A stretch of 64,000 nucleotides of DNA from Pyrinomonadaceae bacterium. GTDB taxonomy: Bacteria > Acidobacteriota > Blastocatellia > Pyrinomonadales > Pyrinomonadaceae. Where the stretch lies: positions 32,842 to 96,841 of the forward strand of contig JACVRN010000005.1 in assembly GCA_014534425.1 (NCBI GenBank), given 5' to 3'. Each line of letters opens with the position of its first letter. The stretch's first letter is position 1. A model generated the notes under the pieces. That model was not told the origin of the DNA, searched no databases, and worked only from the letters and a program-made list of their open reading frames with translations. This document shows, piece after piece, positions 17,855 through 26,995 of this stretch. The translations under genes were made by a program, and so were the position numbers.

Positions 17855-18892
17855 TTAATGGCCCGCGCCGTGCCAGGCTTCAAGCAGCCGCCGCTCCTTT
17901 TCAGCATCCAAGCCCGCTATGCGCTCTCGTTCTTGAGGGCGCTTTGAATCCCATCGAAGAGTATCGAGAATAGTCTCGGCCAGGCTGCGAAATTTCAGAC
18001 CCGCGCGCAGAGCTTTGTCGCAGTTGGTAGCTTGAAATCCCGCGCGCTCATATCGCCTGGGTATCCAGAGCGGCATCTCTCCCCAGGGCTGCACGTCATG
18101 CTCAATCAGAAAATCGTCGCTCACCCAGGTAAAAGAAGCGTCGCTCGCGGTCGCCGCGCGGCACTCTTCGAGCAGCGCTTTCATAGTCAACCTGTAATCC
18201 GGCCCCGTGACGTTAAAGGTGCCTGTCTCTCCGACCTCCAGCATGTGCATAATCCACTCGGCCACGTCCCTGACATCTATTAATTGCTTTGGGCGGTCAG
18301 GCTCGCCCGGCGCAAGGACTTCACCGCCGCGCGCCACACGCGTGGGCCAGTAGGTGAAGCGGTCGCTGTAATCATGCGGGCCGACGATGAGACCCGCGCG
18401 AACGTTTATGGCGCGGCCCTGCATGACTCGCTCCGCCTCTTCTTCGCAGAGCGCCTTGAGGCCGCCGTAAGCTTCGCGGTAGTTGACGGCTATGACGGGG
18501 CCGGTTGGAATTATCTCTTCAGCTTCCTTCAACTGCTCGGCTGTGATTCGATTAACCGGAGTCGATTCGTCAACCGCAGCCTCTTCCGAATCGGAATAGA
18601 CGGAGAGGCTTGAGATGAAGACGTAGCGATTAACAGAATCCTTCAGAGCTTCAGCCGAAGCCCGCACGTCGCGCGGCACGTAACCGCATGTGTCAATCAC
18701 AGCATCCCACTTGCGGCCACGAAGCGCCGACAAATCATTGCGACGGTCGCCGCGCAGCCGCTCTACCTCAGGGAAGATGTCCGCGTTATGACGGCCACGA
18801 TTGAAGAGCGTCACCGTATGATTGCCTTGAAGGGCAGTCTCCACCAATTGACGCCCAAGAAAAACCGTCCCGCCTAGAATCAAGATGTTCAA
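17855..18892 (-). CDS. NAD-dependent epimerase/dehydratase (extended SDR)
   Basis: This 345-residue protein starts at TTG 18892, where AAGGGAG stands at proper spacing; the upstream in-frame ATG would overlap hemH. The Rossmann motif GGTVFLGRQL lies at the N-terminus, a GDRR...D segment follows, and VFISSLSVYSD carries the catalytic-region Ser. The active-site Tyr-x3-Lys is not canonical; NYREAYGGLKALCEEE supplies a Tyr and Lys at the right place. Such SDRs resemble nucleotide-sugar epimerases and chloroplast CSP41-like RNA-binding proteins. Its job inside a haem gene block is unknown. It follows hemH by 29 bases and precedes hemY by 15. Confidence 0.8.
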   Translation of the reverse strand: MNILILGGTVFLGRQLVETALQGNHTVTLFNRGRHNADIFPEVERLRGDRRNDLSALRGRKWDAVIDTCGYVPRDVRASAEALKDSVNRYVFISSLSVYSDSEEAAVDESTPVNRITAEQLKEAEEIIPTGPVIAVNYREAYGGLKALCEEEAERVMQGRAINVRAGLIVGPHDYSDRFTYWPTRVARGGEVLAPGEPDRPKQLIDVRDVAEWIMHMLEVGETGTFNVTGPDYRLTMKALLEECRAATASDASFTWVSDDFLIEHDVQPWGEMPLWIPRRYERAGFQATNCDKALRAGLKFRSLAETILDTLRWDSKRPQERERIAGLDAEKERRLLEAWHGAGH

Positions 18893-18921
18893 GCTGACGC
18901 GCTCCCTTCTTATGATTTCGG

Positions 18922-19941
18922 TTATGCCGGTCTCATCTGTCCCGGAAGACAGCAATCGGACGGGTAGCCGCAACTCTTAATTCCGCGCGTGCCCAGAAAG
19001 CGCGGCGTGATGGCGGAATCCATGCGCTCAAGGATAAGCTCTCGAATCATGCTGATGAAAGCCGCGTGCGTGCCTGCGGTCGCGGCCCTCACCATGTTGA
19101 TGCCGAGTTCCGCCGCCCGAGCTTGAGCCTCCGTATCAAGGTCGTAAAGCACCTCCATGTGGTCGGAGATGAAGCCTACGGGCGAGACTATAACGTCACG
19201 CGCTCCCGCTTCCTTTAACTCTCTCAAGTAATCGCAGATGTCAGGCTCAAGCCAGGGTTGCGTGGGCGGGCCACTGCGGCTCTGAAAGACCAGCCGCCAC
19301 TTTTCATGACCGACCGCTTCCGCCACCAACCCGGACGCTTCGAGAAGCTGCGCTTCGTAATCGCAATTTTCGGCCATAGCTTTAGGGATGCTGTGCGCGG
19401 TGAATGCAAGATAAGCCTCTGGCCTTCGCTCCACAGGAATTTTCTCTAAGCCCGCGCGGGCGTGCTCGGCGTTCGCTTCTATGAAACCCGGATGATTGTA
19501 GAAGGCGCGCAGCTTCTCTATCACGGGCGCGCCCGCTCCAACTCCTTCACGCGCCCGCTCTATGTTTTCAAGATACTGGCGACAACTCGAATAAGAACTA
19601 TACGCGGAAGTGGCGAAGCAGAGCGCACGCCGGATTCCATCTTCGGCCATCTGGCGCACGGTGTCCGCCAGAAGGGGATGCCAGTTGCGGTTGCCCCAGT
19701 AGATTGGAAGACGCGGGCCACGCTCATCAAGCTCCTTCTTGAGCGCGGCGATGAGAGCGCGGTTCTGCGCGTTGATGGGGCTTACGCCCCCGAACAACTC
19801 GTAATGATGCGCGACCTCTTGCATGCGCTCGCGCGGGACGTTCCTGCCGCGCAGCACATTTTCAAGAAACGGCATCACCTCTTCCATCCCCTCCGGCCCG
19901 CCGAAAGAGAGGATTAAAATGGCATCGAATGATGGATTCAT
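18922..19941 (-). CDS. hemH: ferrochelatase
   Basis: Ferrochelatase inserts iron into the porphyrin ring. The 339-residue length is normal. FGGPEGMEEVMPFLENVLRG opens the protein, SAYSSYSSCRQYLEN lies in the middle, and the catalytic-region histidine is in FTAHSIP. The C-terminal tail SCGYPSDCCLPGQ holds three cysteines, which together with the one in SSCRQY could bind a [2Fe-2S] cluster as reported for some bacterial and animal ferrochelatases. That role is an inference. It sits between hemE and the epimerase on the same strand and is separated from hemE by repeat copy 3. Confidence 0.92.
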   Translation of the reverse strand: MNPSFDAILILSFGGPEGMEEVMPFLENVLRGRNVPRERMQEVAHHYELFGGVSPINAQNRALIAALKKELDERGPRLPIYWGNRNWHPLLADTVRQMAEDGIRRALCFATSAYSSYSSCRQYLENIERAREGVGAGAPVIEKLRAFYNHPGFIEANAEHARAGLEKIPVERRPEAYLAFTAHSIPKAMAENCDYEAQLLEASGLVAEAVGHEKWRLVFQSRSGPPTQPWLEPDICDYLRELKEAGARDVIVSPVGFISDHMEVLYDLDTEAQARAAELGINMVRAATAGTHAAFISMIRELILERMDSAITPRFLGTRGIKSCGYPSDCCLPGQMRPA

Positions 19942-19955
19942 CTCAAGGAAAATTC

Positions 19956-20022
19956 AAACAAGATGGACAGGATAAAAGCAAAGACAATCTTTCTCTTTTT
20001 ATCCTGTCTATCCTGTTAATTT
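19956..20022. repeat. dispersed inverted repeat, copy 3
   Basis: The left arm AACAAGATGGACAGGATAAA and right arm TTTATCCTGTCTATCCTGTT enclose an AT-rich loop. It lies exactly in the gap between hemE and hemH, where it could form a stem in the mRNA and lower hemH expression relative to hemE. Confidence 0.85.
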
Positions 20023-20026
20023 CTTT

Positions 20027-21079
20027 CTATCTTTGACTCAGTTCATGTACGGCTTCTACAAGCGCGACAACATTATCAACAGGCGTCTCCGGCAGAATGC
20101 CGTGGCCCAGGTTGAAGATGTGGCCGGGGCGGCCCCGCGCCTGCTCCAGAATTCGCTTGGCCTGACGGCGCACGAAGTCCGCATCTGCGAAGAGGCTTAT
20201 GGGGTCAAGGTTTCCCATGATGGCGACATCTCCCAGCTTTTCCCATTCCTCGTCCAACTCTACGCGCCAGTCCAGGCCGATAACGTCTCCGCCCGCTTCC
20301 TTCATCAATTGCAGGAGCGTGGCCGTGCCTGTGCCGAAATGTATGACGGGAACGTTGGGCTTTATGTTCTGTATAACCTCGCGCGTGTGCGGGAGAACGT
20401 ACTGGCGGTAGTCTGCGGGGCTGAGGCATCCGACCCAGGAGTCGAAGATTTGGACGGCCTGCGCGCCCGCTTCAATCTGCGCGTTGAGGTATTTGGAAAG
20501 CGCGCGAGCAATCAGTGACATCATCTCGTGCCACGCGCTCGCGTCCAGGTACATCATGCGCTTGGTGCGTACGTAGTTTTTTGAGCCGCCGCCTTCGGTC
20601 ATGTAAGAGGCCAGCGTGAAGGGAGCGCCGCTAAAGCCTATGAGCGGGATGTTTGAAGGCAAGCTCCGCCGCGTAAGTCTAATCGCCTCCATGACAAAGT
20701 CCAGGGCATCCACGCTCTCGACTTCGCGCAGGCGCTCAACGTCCCTGCCCTCGCGCACGGGGTTGTGTATGACGGGGCCTTCGCCTTTGGTGAACTCAAG
20801 ACTGATGCCCATTGGCTCAAGTATGAGCAGTATGTCCGCGAAGATGATGGCGGCGTCAACGTTCAGGCGCTCTTGCGCGTAGACCGTAACTTCCGAGGCC
20901 ACCTCCGGCTTCTTGCACATCTCCAGAAAGGTGTGGCGCGCTCGCACCTCCCTGTATTCCTTCATGTAGCGCCCGGCCTGCCGCATCAACCAGACGGGCG
21001 TGTAGGGCACAGGCTCGCGGCGGCAGGCGCGCATGAAAGGGCTGTCCTGGAGCGGGTCTCTCTCCAATTTCTGACTCAA
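20027..21079 (-). CDS. hemE: uroporphyrinogen decarboxylase
   Basis: HemE removes four carboxyl groups from uroporphyrinogen III to give coproporphyrinogen III, without cofactor. Taking TTG 21079 as the start, with AGGAG eight bases upstream, gives 350 residues, the usual size. The in-frame ATG at 21178 would add about 33 basic residues unlike any HemE and would overlap the ECF promoter. The signature [18 protein letters not shown] carries the active-site arginines. [19 protein letters not shown] is the second family motif, and the catalytic Asp is in [11 protein letters not shown]. It heads the leftward haem block and is divergent from the ECF sigma gene, so the two may share regulatory DNA. 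Confidence 0.93.
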   Translation of the reverse strand: MSQKLERDPLQDSPFMRACRREPVPYTPVWLMRQAGRYMKEYREVRARHTFLEMCKKPEVASEVTVYAQERLNVDAAIIFADILLILEPMGISLEFTKGEGPVIHNPVREGRDVERLREVESVDALDFVMEAIRLTRRSLPSNIPLIGFSGAPFTLASYMTEGGGSKNYVRTKRMMYLDASAWHEMMSLIARALSKYLNAQIEAGAQAVQIFDSWVGCLSPADYRQYVLPHTREVIQNIKPNVPVIHFGTGTATLLQLMKEAGGDVIGLDWRVELDEEWEKLGDVAIMGNLDPISLFADADFVRRQAKRILEQARGRPGHIFNLGHGILPETPVDNVVALVEAVHELSQR

Positions 21080-21171
21080 AAAGATGTCTCCTAGTCTCTT
21101 TTTGCCCTTCAGACTACAATAGGAGAGGCAGAAAGCGCGAGCGCCCGTGCGCCCGGATTTTCGCAAAATAG

Positions 21172-21200
21172 TTGTCACAAACCCTTGCTGTGCGGTGTTT
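21172..21200 (+). promoter_or_regulatory. ECF-type promoter upstream of the sigma gene (site A)
   Basis: TTGTCACAAA (21172-21181) and GCGGTGTTT (21192-21200) match, box for box and at the same spacing, a second site at 23851-23879. The AAAATA run just upstream is also shared. A GTCACA-like -35 box and a -10 region with GGTGT suit ECF sigma factors. It sits 59 bases before the sigma start, as expected of an autoregulated operon. Confidence 0.72.
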
Positions 21201-21259
21201 ATGCTATGGAAGCGGCGGAAAGCGCACGGTTTTCGGCCTCAAGCTGAAAGAAGAGAAGG

Positions 21260-21829
21260 ATGAGCGAACGAGCTAGAGCCTTGTTAGACTCTGTGCCCAA
21301 TGAAGTGGAGACGGCGACCGCCGCGCTGGGCTTCGATGAAGCCTTCACGCTGCATCACCGCGCAGTCTTTCGCACCGCCCGCGCTCTGGTGCGCGACACG
21401 GGGCTGGCCGAAGACGTGACGCAGGAGGTTTTCCTGAGGCTCTATAAGAACATGGACTCTACACCGAAGGACGAGCTTTTGAGAGCTTGGCTGCTGCGCG
21501 TGACCATGAACGTAGCGCGCAACACCCTGCGAGGCCAGGGACGAGCCAGCGCCCGCGAAGAGGAGTACGCCAAGCAGGCGGCAGAAGACGGAGCCTTCAT
21601 GGCGGAGCCTGAGCTTGATTTCGAGCGCCGCACGCAGATTGAAGAGGCGCGCCGCGCCCTTGAAAAGATTAAAGAGCCTATGCGTAGTTGCCTGCTACTG
21701 AAACAGCAGGGGCTTTCCTACCGCGAGATAGCCGAGACGCTTCAGATTAACGAAGCGAACGTAGGCAGCCTGATTGCGCGAGGCCGCAAGGAATTCGTAA
21801 GGGTGTACGGCAAGATAGGAGGACACTGA
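21260..21829 (+). CDS. RNA polymerase ECF sigma factor
   Basis: This 189-residue protein has the two ECF domains. Region 2 runs from about 25 to 95 (VRDTGLAEDVTQEVFLRLY, the -10-recognising helix). Region 4 runs from about 125 to 180 (GLSYREIAETLQINEANVGSLIARGRKEF, a helix-turn-helix that reads the -35 box). It has no extra C-terminal domain. Its stop overlaps the anti-sigma start by one base (TGATG), so the two are translationally coupled. A promoter repeated at site B suggests that it controls itself and the downstream DUF4097 genes. The signal is unknown. Confidence 0.9.
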   Translation: MSERARALLDSVPNEVETATAALGFDEAFTLHHRAVFRTARALVRDTGLAEDVTQEVFLRLYKNMDSTPKDELLRAWLLRVTMNVARNTLRGQGRASAREEEYAKQAAEDGAFMAEPELDFERRTQIEEARRALEKIKEPMRSCLLLKQQGLSYREIAETLQINEANVGSLIARGRKEFVRVYGKIGGH

Positions 21830-22755
21830 TGAGAGAGTTTTGTCTGACAGAAGAGGTCATACAGCAGTTCGTAGACGGCGAACTCTCGAAAGAGCAATCG
21901 GAGAGCGTGGCGTCGCACTTGGCGGCGTGCGACAAATGCGCTGGGCTTCTGGACGAAGTGGAGCAGGAGAACGCGCTCCTCTCGGAAGCCTTCGCGCCGG
22001 AGATGAGCCTTCCTGTTCCGACCGCGATGTTACGCGAAAGATTGGACGCGGCGATTGCGGAACTCGCGCCCGCTCACAGTAGCAGCGCTCAGACTGAGTC
22101 CGCAGGCTCTCGCGTGCGCGACTGGTTCGCGTCTCTCTTCGGCTCCTTCTCTTTCACACCGCAGCAGGCTTTCGGCTTTGCCAGCCTGGCCGTCGTCCTG
22201 GCCTTCGCAGCCATCTTCGTCGTCATACAGTTGAGACAGGGAAGAGGAACAGCGCCGACCGTTGCCGTCAACACTGGCAGGGAGCAAACAGCCAAACCGT
22301 CAACTTCGCCCGAAGAGATTAAAGGAGCCGAGCCTGCGTTTACTCCTCCCGCTCCTGCTTCAACCCCTGAAGGCGTCGCTGATTACAGGCCGAACGCGCG
22401 CAGGGCATCTGCGAAGAAGACAAACAGAGCGGTCAACATCATTGACACGCCCGACAAGATTAAGCCTGCTCCTGTGGAGACGAAGCTTTTGCCGGGCGAG
22501 CAAGGGTATCTGGAAGCGATTGCTTCTCTGACGACTGCCATCGAAGCGAACAAGGATGACGTGTTGAAGCCTGCGGTGCGTGCCGATTACGAGCGCAATC
22601 TGGCGATTGTTGACGGGGCCATTGCGACCACACGCCAGCAGGCGAAACGAAACCCGTCCGACCGCGACGCAGTGGAATTCATGTACACGGCTTATCAGAA
22701 CAAGATAGACCTTTTGAGCGCCGTGGCGGATCAGACGCGCATAGCCTCGCGCTAG
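21829..22755 (+). CDS. zinc-binding anti-sigma factor with one membrane helix
   Basis: This 308-residue partner of the ECF sigma factor has the ZAS motif H30-x3-C34-x2-C37 (SHLAACDKC), which binds zinc and the sigma factor. A single membrane helix lies near residues 115-137 (FGFASLAVVLAFAAIFVVIQL), and the periplasmic part is a Pro/Ala/Thr-rich linker followed by a helical domain ending ...AVADQTRIASR. The outer domain (about 220-308) is a probable sensor with helices such as LEAIASLTTAIEANKDDV. AGGAGG precedes the ATG at 21829. Release by proteolysis or zinc loss is plausible from the family but not shown here. Confidence 0.88.
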   Translation: MREFCLTEEVIQQFVDGELSKEQSESVASHLAACDKCAGLLDEVEQENALLSEAFAPEMSLPVPTAMLRERLDAAIAELAPAHSSSAQTESAGSRVRDWFASLFGSFSFTPQQAFGFASLAVVLAFAAIFVVIQLRQGRGTAPTVAVNTGREQTAKPSTSPEEIKGAEPAFTPPAPASTPEGVADYRPNARRASAKKTNRAVNIIDTPDKIKPAPVETKLLPGEQGYLEAIASLTTAIEANKDDVLKPAVRADYERNLAIVDGAIATTRQQAKRNPSDRDAVEFMYTAYQNKIDLLSAVADQTRIASR

Positions 22756-22785
22756 AAGATTGGAACGAACCGAAAGTAATCAGAG

Positions 22786-23775
22786 ATGAAACGAAAAGCT
22801 TTACTCATAATCATAGCGCTGGCCGCGCTCACTTTAAGCGCCACAGCCGCCTTCGCCCAGAAGGAGAAGGACAAGGAGAAGTTCAAGGATAAGAACTTTG
22901 AGCCGGGCGTGCAGATGGAGCGCGCCATCCCCGCCGCGCAGAACGTGGCCGTCTCCGTCTGCCTGACTTCCGGCAACATACTGGTTCACGGCTGGGACAG
23001 GCCGGAAGTAAAGGTCACCGCAACGAGCGTACGCCAGCTTGAGCTTCAGGGCGGCGGCCTGAATCCTTCGCAGCGCGTGGACGTGATGGCTTCCAACCGC
23101 GCCGAGAACGCGCCCGGAGAGCCTTTGCTCTCGGAGTGTCGCGCCATAACAGACATGGAGATAAACGTCCCGCGCGGCGCGACCGTTGACATAAAGCTCC
23201 GCACCGGCGACATACAAATTTCGGATGTGGCCGAGGCGCGCATCAAGAATTTAAGCGGCGACATCACTCTCTCTAATATAACGAGGGCCGTGGAGGCTTC
23301 GACCATCAACGGCGACCTTGAGTTGACGAACTCTGCGGGGCGCGTGCGGCTGGCGAACGTAAGCGGAGACATTGACGCCACCAACATTCGCGCCGTAGAG
23401 GCGGGCGACGACTTCAGCGTCACTACCACTAGCGGCGACATAGACCTAGTCAACGTGGCCCAGGCGCGTCTTAACGCCAACTCTACCTCAGGCATGATTA
23501 CCTTAACGGGAGAGCTTGCGCGGCGCGGCAACTATGACTTCAATACTTTTTCGGGCGACGTGGTCTTGAACCTTCCGCAAACTTCGGCCTTCCGCATTAG
23601 CGCCAAGACGCCGCAAGGGACTATCGCCACGGATTTCGCCATCAAATCCACGAGCGATGCGGATTCGCAGAGCCTTTTACAGGAGGGGCGGCTGAGCGGC
23701 GCTTACGGCTCCGGCGATTGGGCGAGCCTCAACATCAACAGCTTCTCCGGCACGGTGCGCCTGCAAAAGCGTTAA
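22786..23775 (+). CDS. secreted DUF4097 protein (beta-solenoid, adhesin-like)
   Basis: This protein has 329 residues with a signal peptide (LLIIIALAALTLSATAAFA) and then a Lys/Glu-rich stretch. The rest is DUF4097, a family of right-handed solenoid-like repeats, here recognisable by motifs such as TGDIQISD, SGDITLSN, INGDLELT and SGDIDLVN. No catalytic residues are visible; family members are thought to be surface or periplasmic and often accompany ECF anti-sigma genes. The start is 30 bases after the anti-sigma stop, so it belongs to the same transcript. Confidence 0.82.
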   Translation: MKRKALLIIIALAALTLSATAAFAQKEKDKEKFKDKNFEPGVQMERAIPAAQNVAVSVCLTSGNILVHGWDRPEVKVTATSVRQLELQGGGLNPSQRVDVMASNRAENAPGEPLLSECRAITDMEINVPRGATVDIKLRTGDIQISDVAEARIKNLSGDITLSNITRAVEASTINGDLELTNSAGRVRLANVSGDIDATNIRAVEAGDDFSVTTTSGDIDLVNVAQARLNANSTSGMITLTGELARRGNYDFNTFSGDVVLNLPQTSAFRISAKTPQGTIATDFAIKSTSDADSQSLLQEGRLSGAYGSGDWASLNINSFSGTVRLQKR

Positions 23776-23850
23776 GCCTCAAGGCGCGGCGCACCTGTCA
23801 AAGCTCTCTTTTTTGCTCCCTTTTTCCTCTTAATCGTCCTCGGAAAATAT

Positions 23851-23879
23851 TTGTCACAAAAGGTATGGGCGCGGTGTTT
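23851..23879 (+). promoter_or_regulatory. ECF-type promoter inside the operon (site B)
   Basis: TTGTCACAAA (23851-23860) and GCGGTGTTT (23871-23879) are identical to the boxes of site A and spaced identically (ten bases between the boxes). It lies 39 bases before the ATG of the second DUF4097 gene at 23919, so a second message can start here. Confidence 0.72.
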
Positions 23880-23918
23880 TCCTTTTTAGAGAGACTAAAC
23901 GAAAGGCAGCCGTCAAAG

Positions 23919-24854
23919 ATGAGATACAAACTATTAGTAGCTTCGTTCCTGGTTTTAACCGCATTCGCCGCCGCGCATCGTGGCTTCAGCCATTTTCACA
24001 AGGGCGCGGCTTTGACAAACCACTGGGCTATGGCCGCCCTCTTCTGGAACAACGTGCTCGACGCGACCGAGACGGCAAACGCCAGCAACACTGCCGCCGC
24101 TACGGATTCGCAGGAGGAGTTTCGCTGGCAGGGACGCGTTCAGCCCGGGCAGACCTTTGAGATTAAGGGCGTCAACGGCAACGTTCGCGCCGAAGGCTAC
24201 GGTGGAAGTCAGGTTGAAGTCGTCGCCAGCAAAAAGGGGAATCGCAGCGACCCGAAGGAAGTCGAGATACGAGTGGTAGAGCATGCTGGCGGCGTGACCA
24301 TCTGCGCCGTCTATCCTTCGGACGACTCGTCGCGCCCGAACGATTGCCAGCCAGGACGTGGCGGGCACATGAACGTTCGCAACAACGATGTCTCTGTTGA
24401 CTTCACCGTCAAGGTTCCTGCGGGCGTGCGCTTCTCTGGCCGCACGGTCAACGGAGAGGTGGAAGCCGAGCGCATTGGAAGCGATGTCGAAGCCAGCACA
24501 GTCAACGGCTCCATCAACGTCTCCGCCGCAGGCATCACGCAGGCCAACACGGTGAACGGCTCTATCAAAGCTTCAATGGGAGCGGCCAACTGGGCCAACG
24601 AACTGAAATTCAACACGGTCAACGGCAGCATCATTCTGGAGTTCCCGTCCAGCCTGAGCGCGGACGTTCGCGCCGAGACCTTAAACGGCGATGTCACCTC
24701 CGATTTTCCTATGAACGTTCAGAGCACGGAGGAAGTGCGGCCCGGTCGCCCGAAGCGCATCTCCGCGACAATCGGCGGCGGCGGGCGCGCCCTAACGCTC
24801 AAGACCATCAACGGCGACATACGCATCAAGCGCGGCGCGCGTCTGGACTTTTAA
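23919..24854 (+). CDS. secreted DUF4097 protein, second copy
   Basis: The ATG at 23919 gives 311 residues opening with a signal peptide (MRYKLLVASFLVLTAFAAAH). Upstream in-frame starts would lie across the ECF promoter site B, so they are unlikely. The mature part repeats short turns of the DUF4097 solenoid, for example INGSIKA, VNGSIILE, LNGDVTSD and INGDIRIK. It differs from the first copy by a shorter N-terminus. An Asp/Ser/Pro-rich stretch with two Cys (CAVYPSDDSSRPNDC) occurs near residue 130-145. It is followed 30 bases later by a third DUF4097 gene. Confidence 0.8.
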   Translation: MRYKLLVASFLVLTAFAAAHRGFSHFHKGAALTNHWAMAALFWNNVLDATETANASNTAAATDSQEEFRWQGRVQPGQTFEIKGVNGNVRAEGYGGSQVEVVASKKGNRSDPKEVEIRVVEHAGGVTICAVYPSDDSSRPNDCQPGRGGHMNVRNNDVSVDFTVKVPAGVRFSGRTVNGEVEAERIGSDVEASTVNGSINVSAAGITQANTVNGSIKASMGAANWANELKFNTVNGSIILEFPSSLSADVRAETLNGDVTSDFPMNVQSTEEVRPGRPKRISATIGGGGRALTLKTINGDIRIKRGARLDF

Positions 24855-24884
24855 AAGAGAGTGATTCTGGAAAGGAATAGAGCT

Positions 24885-26666
24885 ATGAGTAAACGAATTG
24901 TCTGGGCCTGGCTTGCTGTGCTTGCCCTGATTGCTTTTCAAAGCGCGAGCGCTTTGGCGCAGGACAAGGTGCAGGAAGAGTTTCACCAGACCTACCAGCT
25001 TGACCCGCAGGGGCGCGTGCAGTTGGAGAATATCAACGGCTCCGTGCGCGTCACGGGCTGGGATCGCAACGAGGTGAAGGTCGATGCGGTCAAGTGGGCT
25101 TACACGCGCGAGCGACTGGACGAAGCGCAGATTATTGTTGAGCCAAGCGCCAGCAATATACGCATCTACACCAAGTACCCTGAGCGTAACCAGACCTTCA
25201 ACAACGACGCGCAGAGAAGGCTCAATAACCCTGCGACCGTCGAGTACACAATCTTTGTCCCGCGCGGCGCACGCATTGACGGGATTGAGCTAATCAACGG
25301 CAACCTGGGCCTTGAAGGGCTGACCAACGACGTTCACGCCTCAAGCATCAACGGCAACGTCACGGCGCGCGGGCTTGTGGGCGAAGCAAAGCTTTCGACC
25401 ATCAACGGCAACCTTGAAGCCACCTTCAACAACCTTGACGCCACGAAGTCAATCGCCCTGACTTCCGTCAACGGAAACGTGACCATCACTATTCCTTCGG
25501 ACGCGAGCGCCAATTTGAGGGCCAGCAACGTTCACGGCGGCATCAAAAACGACTTCGGCCTGCCCGTCCGAAAGGGCGAGTACGAGGGCTATGACCTTGC
25601 GGGCCAGTTGGGACAGGGCGCGACTCGCATCAAGCTTGCCAACGTCAACGGCCAGATAACCATTCGCCGCGCTGAAGACGGTCGCGCCCTGAGCGCTGCC
25701 ACGAATCTTCTGACCATCAGAGAGGATGACGGGAAGAACAAGGTTGACAAGGCGGAGATGAAAGAGGCCATGAGGGAGGCGCGTGAAGCGCAACTGGAAG
25801 TCGAGCGCGCGACACGCGACGCTGCCCGCGCCACGCGCGACGTGCAGAGAGAAGTCGAGCGCGCCACGCGCGAAGCCGTCAACGCCAACGCCGCCATCGG
25901 CGCTGCGGGCGTAAACATCAACACCAACTGGCTGGCCGAGCGCGACACAAAAAGCTTCGCCGTCACAGGCACGCCGCGCGTGACCGTGGAGACCTTCGAC
26001 GGAGCGGTCAACGTGCGTGCATGGGATAAGCCGGAGGTCTCGTACACGGCTGTCAAGCGCGCCCCCGATGCGGAGAACATGCAGGGCATACGCATCTCCG
26101 CAGACCAGCGCGGCGACGAAATTGTAATCCGCGCGGAGTTTGACAAGGCTACTGCCGCGCGGCTCGGCAACGTTCAGGCGGACGCCGCGATTGACCTCTT
26201 CGTGCCCAGGCAGTCGAATCTTCGCGTCTCTTCCAAGGACGGTCGTTTGAGCATAGAAGGCGTGTCGGGCCAGTTGAGCGCGCTGACAGCCGACGGCCCC
26301 GTAGACGTGCGCGACTCAAAGGGAAGCCTGAACGTGCAGACCGGCGACGGTCGCATACGCATCTCCAACTTCAACGGGACGGCGCAGGCTTTGACAGGCG
26401 ACGGCGGAATCTCTCTCGATGGCCGCTTCACGCGATTGACGGCAACTACTGGCGACGGACTTATCTCTCTCGCGCTGCCTGCGGACGCGAACGCGACTAT
26501 CGAAACGGATGCCGAAGCGGTCATGAACGACGGCGTGGCCGCGAGCGAAGATAATGACGAGACGAAGCGCGTGCGTCGCTGGCGCGTAGGCAACGGCGGA
26601 AATCTTCTGACGCTCAAGACCGGCGACGGTCGCGTCTACCTGCGTCGTTCCGGCGGTTCTCAATAA
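24885..26666 (+). CDS. large secreted DUF4097 protein with two solenoid halves and a central coiled coil
   Basis: This 593-residue protein starts at ATG 24885, with AAAGGA eight bases upstream. It has a signal peptide (IVWAWLAVLALIAFQSASALA) and a first solenoid half with motifs INGSVRV, SINGNVTA and TINGNLEA. A charged coiled-coil segment lies at about 289-337, rich in Ala/Arg/Glu (EVERATRDAARATRDVQREV). A second solenoid half follows, with DGRLSIEG, DGPVDVR and TGDGRIRIS. The Arg-Ala-Thr heptads are unusual and could mediate oligomerisation. The protein ends the operon. The coiled coil is by eye. Confidence 0.78.
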   Translation: MSKRIVWAWLAVLALIAFQSASALAQDKVQEEFHQTYQLDPQGRVQLENINGSVRVTGWDRNEVKVDAVKWAYTRERLDEAQIIVEPSASNIRIYTKYPERNQTFNNDAQRRLNNPATVEYTIFVPRGARIDGIELINGNLGLEGLTNDVHASSINGNVTARGLVGEAKLSTINGNLEATFNNLDATKSIALTSVNGNVTITIPSDASANLRASNVHGGIKNDFGLPVRKGEYEGYDLAGQLGQGATRIKLANVNGQITIRRAEDGRALSAATNLLTIREDDGKNKVDKAEMKEAMREAREAQLEVERATRDAARATRDVQREVERATREAVNANAAIGAAGVNINTNWLAERDTKSFAVTGTPRVTVETFDGAVNVRAWDKPEVSYTAVKRAPDAENMQGIRISADQRGDEIVIRAEFDKATAARLGNVQADAAIDLFVPRQSNLRVSSKDGRLSIEGVSGQLSALTADGPVDVRDSKGSLNVQTGDGRIRISNFNGTAQALTGDGGISLDGRFTRLTATTGDGLISLALPADANATIETDAEAVMNDGVAASEDNDETKRVRRWRVGNGGNLLTLKTGDGRVYLRRSGGSQ

Positions 26667-26695
26667 AGACGGGTTATTGAGAATTGCCCGGTGGG

Positions 26696-26765
26696 GCAAG
26701 GATGAGCCTGGATGAAGGCGTAAATCAGAGAGGAAGCCATTCGAGCTTTCATCCATCATCCTTGC
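26696..26765. repeat. inverted repeat after the DUF4097 operon
   Basis: GCAAGGATGA (26696-26705) and TGGATGAA (26709-26716) pair with TTCATCCA (26748-26755) and TCATCCTTGC (26756-26765). It begins 29 bases after the last DUF4097 stop and could end that transcript. The rest of the 329-base gap (26667-26995) shows nothing else certain. Confidence 0.6.
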
Positions 26766-26995
26766 TCCTTTCCCTGTGCCTTAGACGAGAATCCACGTAT
26801 GATTTAAGGAACAATCGGGCGCACTGTTACGTCTTATAGAGATTCAAGCGCGCCTTGCGCCGTACTCCCCAGACGGTCGAAGGCGTCGCCCGGCTTCCAG
26901 GTTCACCCAGGGTTTCATAAACAAAACTTAGGACAAGAGAGTTGATTCAATTGAGGTTCAATAGCCCGCATACTGTCCGACTGCCCGGAGATACG

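Noticed and set aside
21080..21178. Longer N-terminus of HemE from ATG 21178
   Set aside because: It adds residues unlike any HemE and crosses the ECF promoter, whereas TTG 21079 has an AGGAG site.
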